A stretch of 22,896 nucleotides of DNA. Origin: RGIG6375 sp964472725. Its GTDB lineage: Bacteria > Bacillota > Clostridia > Oscillospirales > Oscillospiraceae. Below, piece by piece: positions 21,535 to 22,896 of the stretch (position 1 is its first letter; every line of letters starts with the position of its first letter). Location of the stretch: NCBI GenBank assembly GCA_964472725.1, contig CAYYLZ010000030.1, positions 1-22,896 on the forward strand. Direction: 5' to 3'. The notes beneath the pieces are model-generated. The model was not told the origin of the DNA and searched no databases. It worked only from the letters and a program-made list of their open reading frames with translations. A program made the translations under genes and the position numbers.

Positions 21535-22046
21535 TAAGAAAGGCTACTGCCGGCGATATTCCCGACGTAGCCGGTATATATCAGGCCATAGCCGCCATGG
21601 AGGCGCAGCGCCCCATGACCGGCTGGAAGGTGGGCGTTTACCCAACCGGCCGTGACGCCATGGACTCCCTCGAAAAGGGACACCTGTTCGTAATGGAAAA
21701 GGACGGCTACATAGTTGCCACCGGCCGCATCAATCAGGAGCAGCAGCCGGAGTATGCCCTTTGCGACTGGCGGGACAAGTCCCCCGACGACAAGGTAATG
21801 GTTCTGCACACGTTCTGCGTTGACCCCGACTTCGGCGGCAGAGGCTACGCACGTGAGTTTCTGCAGTTCTATGAGGATTACGCGCGTGAGCATGGCTGCA
21901 CCTGCCTGCGCATAGACACCAACGCCATCAACACCAATGCCCGCGCCATGTACGCCAAGCTCGGCTACCGCGAAGCGGGTATAGTTCCCTGCACCTTCAA
22001 CGGCATAGACGGAGTAGACCTTGTAATGCTTGAAAAAAGCATATGA
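21531..22046 (+). CDS. GNAT-family N-acetyltransferase
   Basis: A 171-aa acetyl-CoA-dependent transferase. Motif A is VLHTFCVDPDFGGRGYAREFLQF, cut to its key part FGGRGYA for the acetyl-CoA pyrophosphate loop; motif B follows as MYAKLGYREAG with the typical Tyr. The substrate (a protein N-terminus, an amino acid, a polyamine or an antibiotic) cannot be told. It begins with GTG overlapping the aminopeptidase stop, with AAGGAG 11 nt upstream, so it is translationally coupled as the third gene of the yqeG operon. I see no convincing terminator before the NifX-like gene's promoter. Confidence 0.9.
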   Translation: MIRKATAGDIPDVAGIYQAIAAMEAQRPMTGWKVGVYPTGRDAMDSLEKGHLFVMEKDGYIVATGRINQEQQPEYALCDWRDKSPDDKVMVLHTFCVDPDFGGRGYAREFLQFYEDYAREHGCTCLRIDTNAINTNARAMYAKLGYREAGIVPCTFNGIDGVDLVMLEKSI

Positions 22047-22096
22047 TACGGCGGTTTTTTCGTATAATTCGCCGAAGGTTTCCGCTCCCGTTTTTA

Positions 22097-22125
22097 TTGA
22101 CATATGTCATTAAAGGGTATATGCT
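22097..22125 (+). promoter_or_regulatory. Promoter of the NifX-like gene with an embedded palindrome
   Basis: A consensus TTGACA (22097-22102), a 17-bp spacer and TATGCT (22120-22125). The perfect 12-bp palindrome TGACATATGTCA (22098-22109) overlaps the -35 box, a position typical for a repressor site. Confidence 0.65.
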
Positions 22126-22159
22126 TATAGTATCAAAACTACTTATGGAGGCATAGAAA

Positions 22160-22564
22160 ATGATAATTGCTACCACCTACGCCAACGGCGAAATTTTCCA
22201 ACATTTCGGCCACTGCGAGCAGTTCAAGCTTTTCACCATTGAGGACAACGCTGTTGTTTCCTCCAAGGTCGTAAGTGCTATCGGCAGCGGTCACGGCGCT
22301 CTTGCCGACTTCCTTAAGAGCCTCAATGTTGACGTTCTTATCTGCGGCGGCATCGGCGGCGGCGCACGCAACGCCCTCGCTCAGGCCAATATCCGCCTGT
22401 TCCCCGGCGCCAGCGGCAGCGCTGACCTGTGCGTAACCGCTCTTCTTGGCGGCACCCTCATCTATAATCCCGACACCGTATGCAGCCATCACGGTGAAGG
22501 TCACGACTTCGGCGACCACGATTGTGGAAGCCATGACTGCGGCGACCACGGCTGCCACCACTAA
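22160..22564 (+). CDS. NifX/NifB C-terminal-like (dinitrogenase Fe-Mo cofactor biosynthesis family) protein with His/Cys-rich tail
   Basis: A 134-aa protein of the NifX/NafY-like fold: MIIATTYANGEIFQHFGHCEQF at the start (first part of the cofactor-binding fold), then VLICGGIGGGARNAL and a CVTALLGG segment. In nitrogen fixers such proteins carry the NifB cofactor, but no nif gene is here, so it more likely belongs to the widespread non-nif members of unknown, probably metal-cluster-related, role. The last 27 residues are an unusual tail with three near-repeats of (D/S)HDCG-type units rich in His, Cys and Asp, a likely Zn2+, Ni2+ or Cu2+ binding region. GGAGG lies 8 nt before the ATG. It has its own promoter and terminator. 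Functional pairing with the DUF134 gene is expected by family linkage. Confidence 0.88.
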   Translation: MIIATTYANGEIFQHFGHCEQFKLFTIEDNAVVSSKVVSAIGSGHGALADFLKSLNVDVLICGGIGGGARNALAQANIRLFPGASGSADLCVTALLGGTLIYNPDTVCSHHGEGHDFGDHDCGSHDCGDHGCHH

Positions 22565-22578
22565 GCTTCTTCTCCATG

Positions 22579-22616
22579 AAAAATACTCCATGTCCTCGGA
22601 CATGGAGTATTTTTTT
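22579..22616 (+). terminator. Terminator of the NifX-like gene
   Basis: A 17-bp perfect stem (AAAAATACTCCATGTCC with its complement) and a tight CTCG loop, running into TTTTTTT. Bidirectional in form. Confidence 0.95.
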
Positions 22617-22653
22617 GCTTCGTATTATGGTAGGCACGGTTATAATCGTTACG

Positions 22654-22771
22654 TCGGAGATTGCCACGTTGCTACGCTCCTCGCAATGACAAACTTTGGG
22701 TTTTGTAACTGTAAATTACAACGATCAAATCTAAAGTCTTGTCATTCCGAGCGAAGCGTGGGAATCTCCGG
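22654..22771 (+). repeat. Dispersed intergenic repeat, copy 3
   Basis: The left arm (CGGAGATTGCCACG...CTCCTCGCAATGAC, 22654-22690) is the imperfect reverse complement of the right arm (GTCATTCCGAGCGAAGCGTG...GAATCTCCG, 22741-22770). It belongs to the same TCATTCCGAG family as copies 1 and 2 but is more diverged, with a different interior. Confidence 0.7.
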
Positions 22772-22816
22772 AGTTATGCGCTGATCTGCACTAACGTCAA
22801 AAGATTTTTTGCAAAC

Positions 22817-22843
22817 AAAAAAGGACATTCCGAGGAATGTCCT
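22817..22843 (-). terminator. Minus-strand terminator for a gene beyond the window
   Basis: AGGACATTCC-GA-GGAATGTCCT is a 10-bp perfect hairpin. Read on the minus strand it is followed by TTTTTTG, so it should end a leftward transcript coming from past position 22896. Confidence 0.8.
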
Positions 22844-22884
22844 GAGACTGTCAAAAAACTATAGTCAGCAGTTGCAACAAGGCA

Positions 22885-22896
22885 AGCCTTCCCCCT
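22885..22896 (-). repeat. Start of a second copy of the 157-bp palindromic repeat
   Basis: AGCCTTCCCCCT matches the inverted right end of copy A (near 6533-6545) exactly over the 12 bases that remain in the window. The rest lies outside. Confidence 0.5.

Noticed and set aside
22047..22096. Possible terminator after the GNAT gene
   Set aside because: ATACG and CGTAT flank a T-rich stretch, but there is no GC-rich stem followed by a T-run, so a terminator is not supported.

Overview
The window looks like chromosome from a low-to-mid-GC Firmicute of the Clostridia, most like the Oscillospiraceae/Ruminococcaceae gut lineages. This rests on strong AGGAGG-type ribosome-binding sites, SigA-like promoters with 17-bp spacers, a CsoR/CopA copper operon with GC-rich operators, a YqeG-type HAD protein, a DUF134/NifX-type gene set, and interspersed palindromic repeats of the kind common in those genomes. 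I see no rRNA, tRNA, CRISPR array, transposase or phage gene. Assignment below class level is inference.

Layout. 1-1000: the 3' part of a two-cupin protein with a Cys cluster between the cupins, ending in a strong terminator. 1013-2672 (minus): a flotillin gene whose own promoter drives a structured leader resembling the yybP-ykoY manganese riboswitch, followed by a terminator hairpin. 2758-5760 (plus): a copper operon with a promoter, two CsoR-type operators, csoR and copA. The CopA C-terminus carries an extra heavy-metal-associated domain that has its own Shine-Dalgarno sequence and ATG, so a separate CopZ-like chaperone may be made. 5770-6363: a shikimate-kinase-like gene with altered substrate residues. 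6389-6545: a palindromic repeat. 6544-8285 (minus): an EamA transporter with a tightly coupled HExxH protein. 8388-9300: an uncharacterised lipoprotein. 9299-13763 (minus): LysR regulator, class I aminotransferase and a HyuA-like ATPase protein, each with its own promoter.

13764-14187 is an AT-rich gene-free stretch with four tandem DnaA-box-like 9-mers. 14188-15206 holds a Dabb-domain gene and ybaK, then a dispersed repeat and a terminator. 15266-17550 is an AT-richer island: a strong promoter, a roughly 190-nt structured leader, a very large orphan prepilin-like protein (563 aa) and a small DUF5658-like membrane protein. 17554-17876 is repeats and a terminator. 17881-18900 (minus): a Cys-rich DUF134 regulator and a YgjP-type metallopeptidase. 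18956-19862: two uncharacterised genes that converge and overlap. 19878-22046: yqeG, an M24 aminopeptidase and a GNAT acetyltransferase in one operon. 22097-22616: a NifX/NifB-C-like protein with a His/Cys-rich tail, whose promoter contains a perfect 12-bp palindrome. The window ends in repeats and a minus-strand terminator belonging to a gene beyond the right edge.

A metal theme recurs: copper sensing and export, a putative Mn2+ leader, Cys- or His-rich tails on DUF134 and NifX-like proteins, and a Cys cluster in the cupin protein. The best candidates for something undescribed are the Mn-riboswitch-like leader on a flotillin gene, the internally initiated CopZ inside copA, and the orphan giant pilin with its structured leader.
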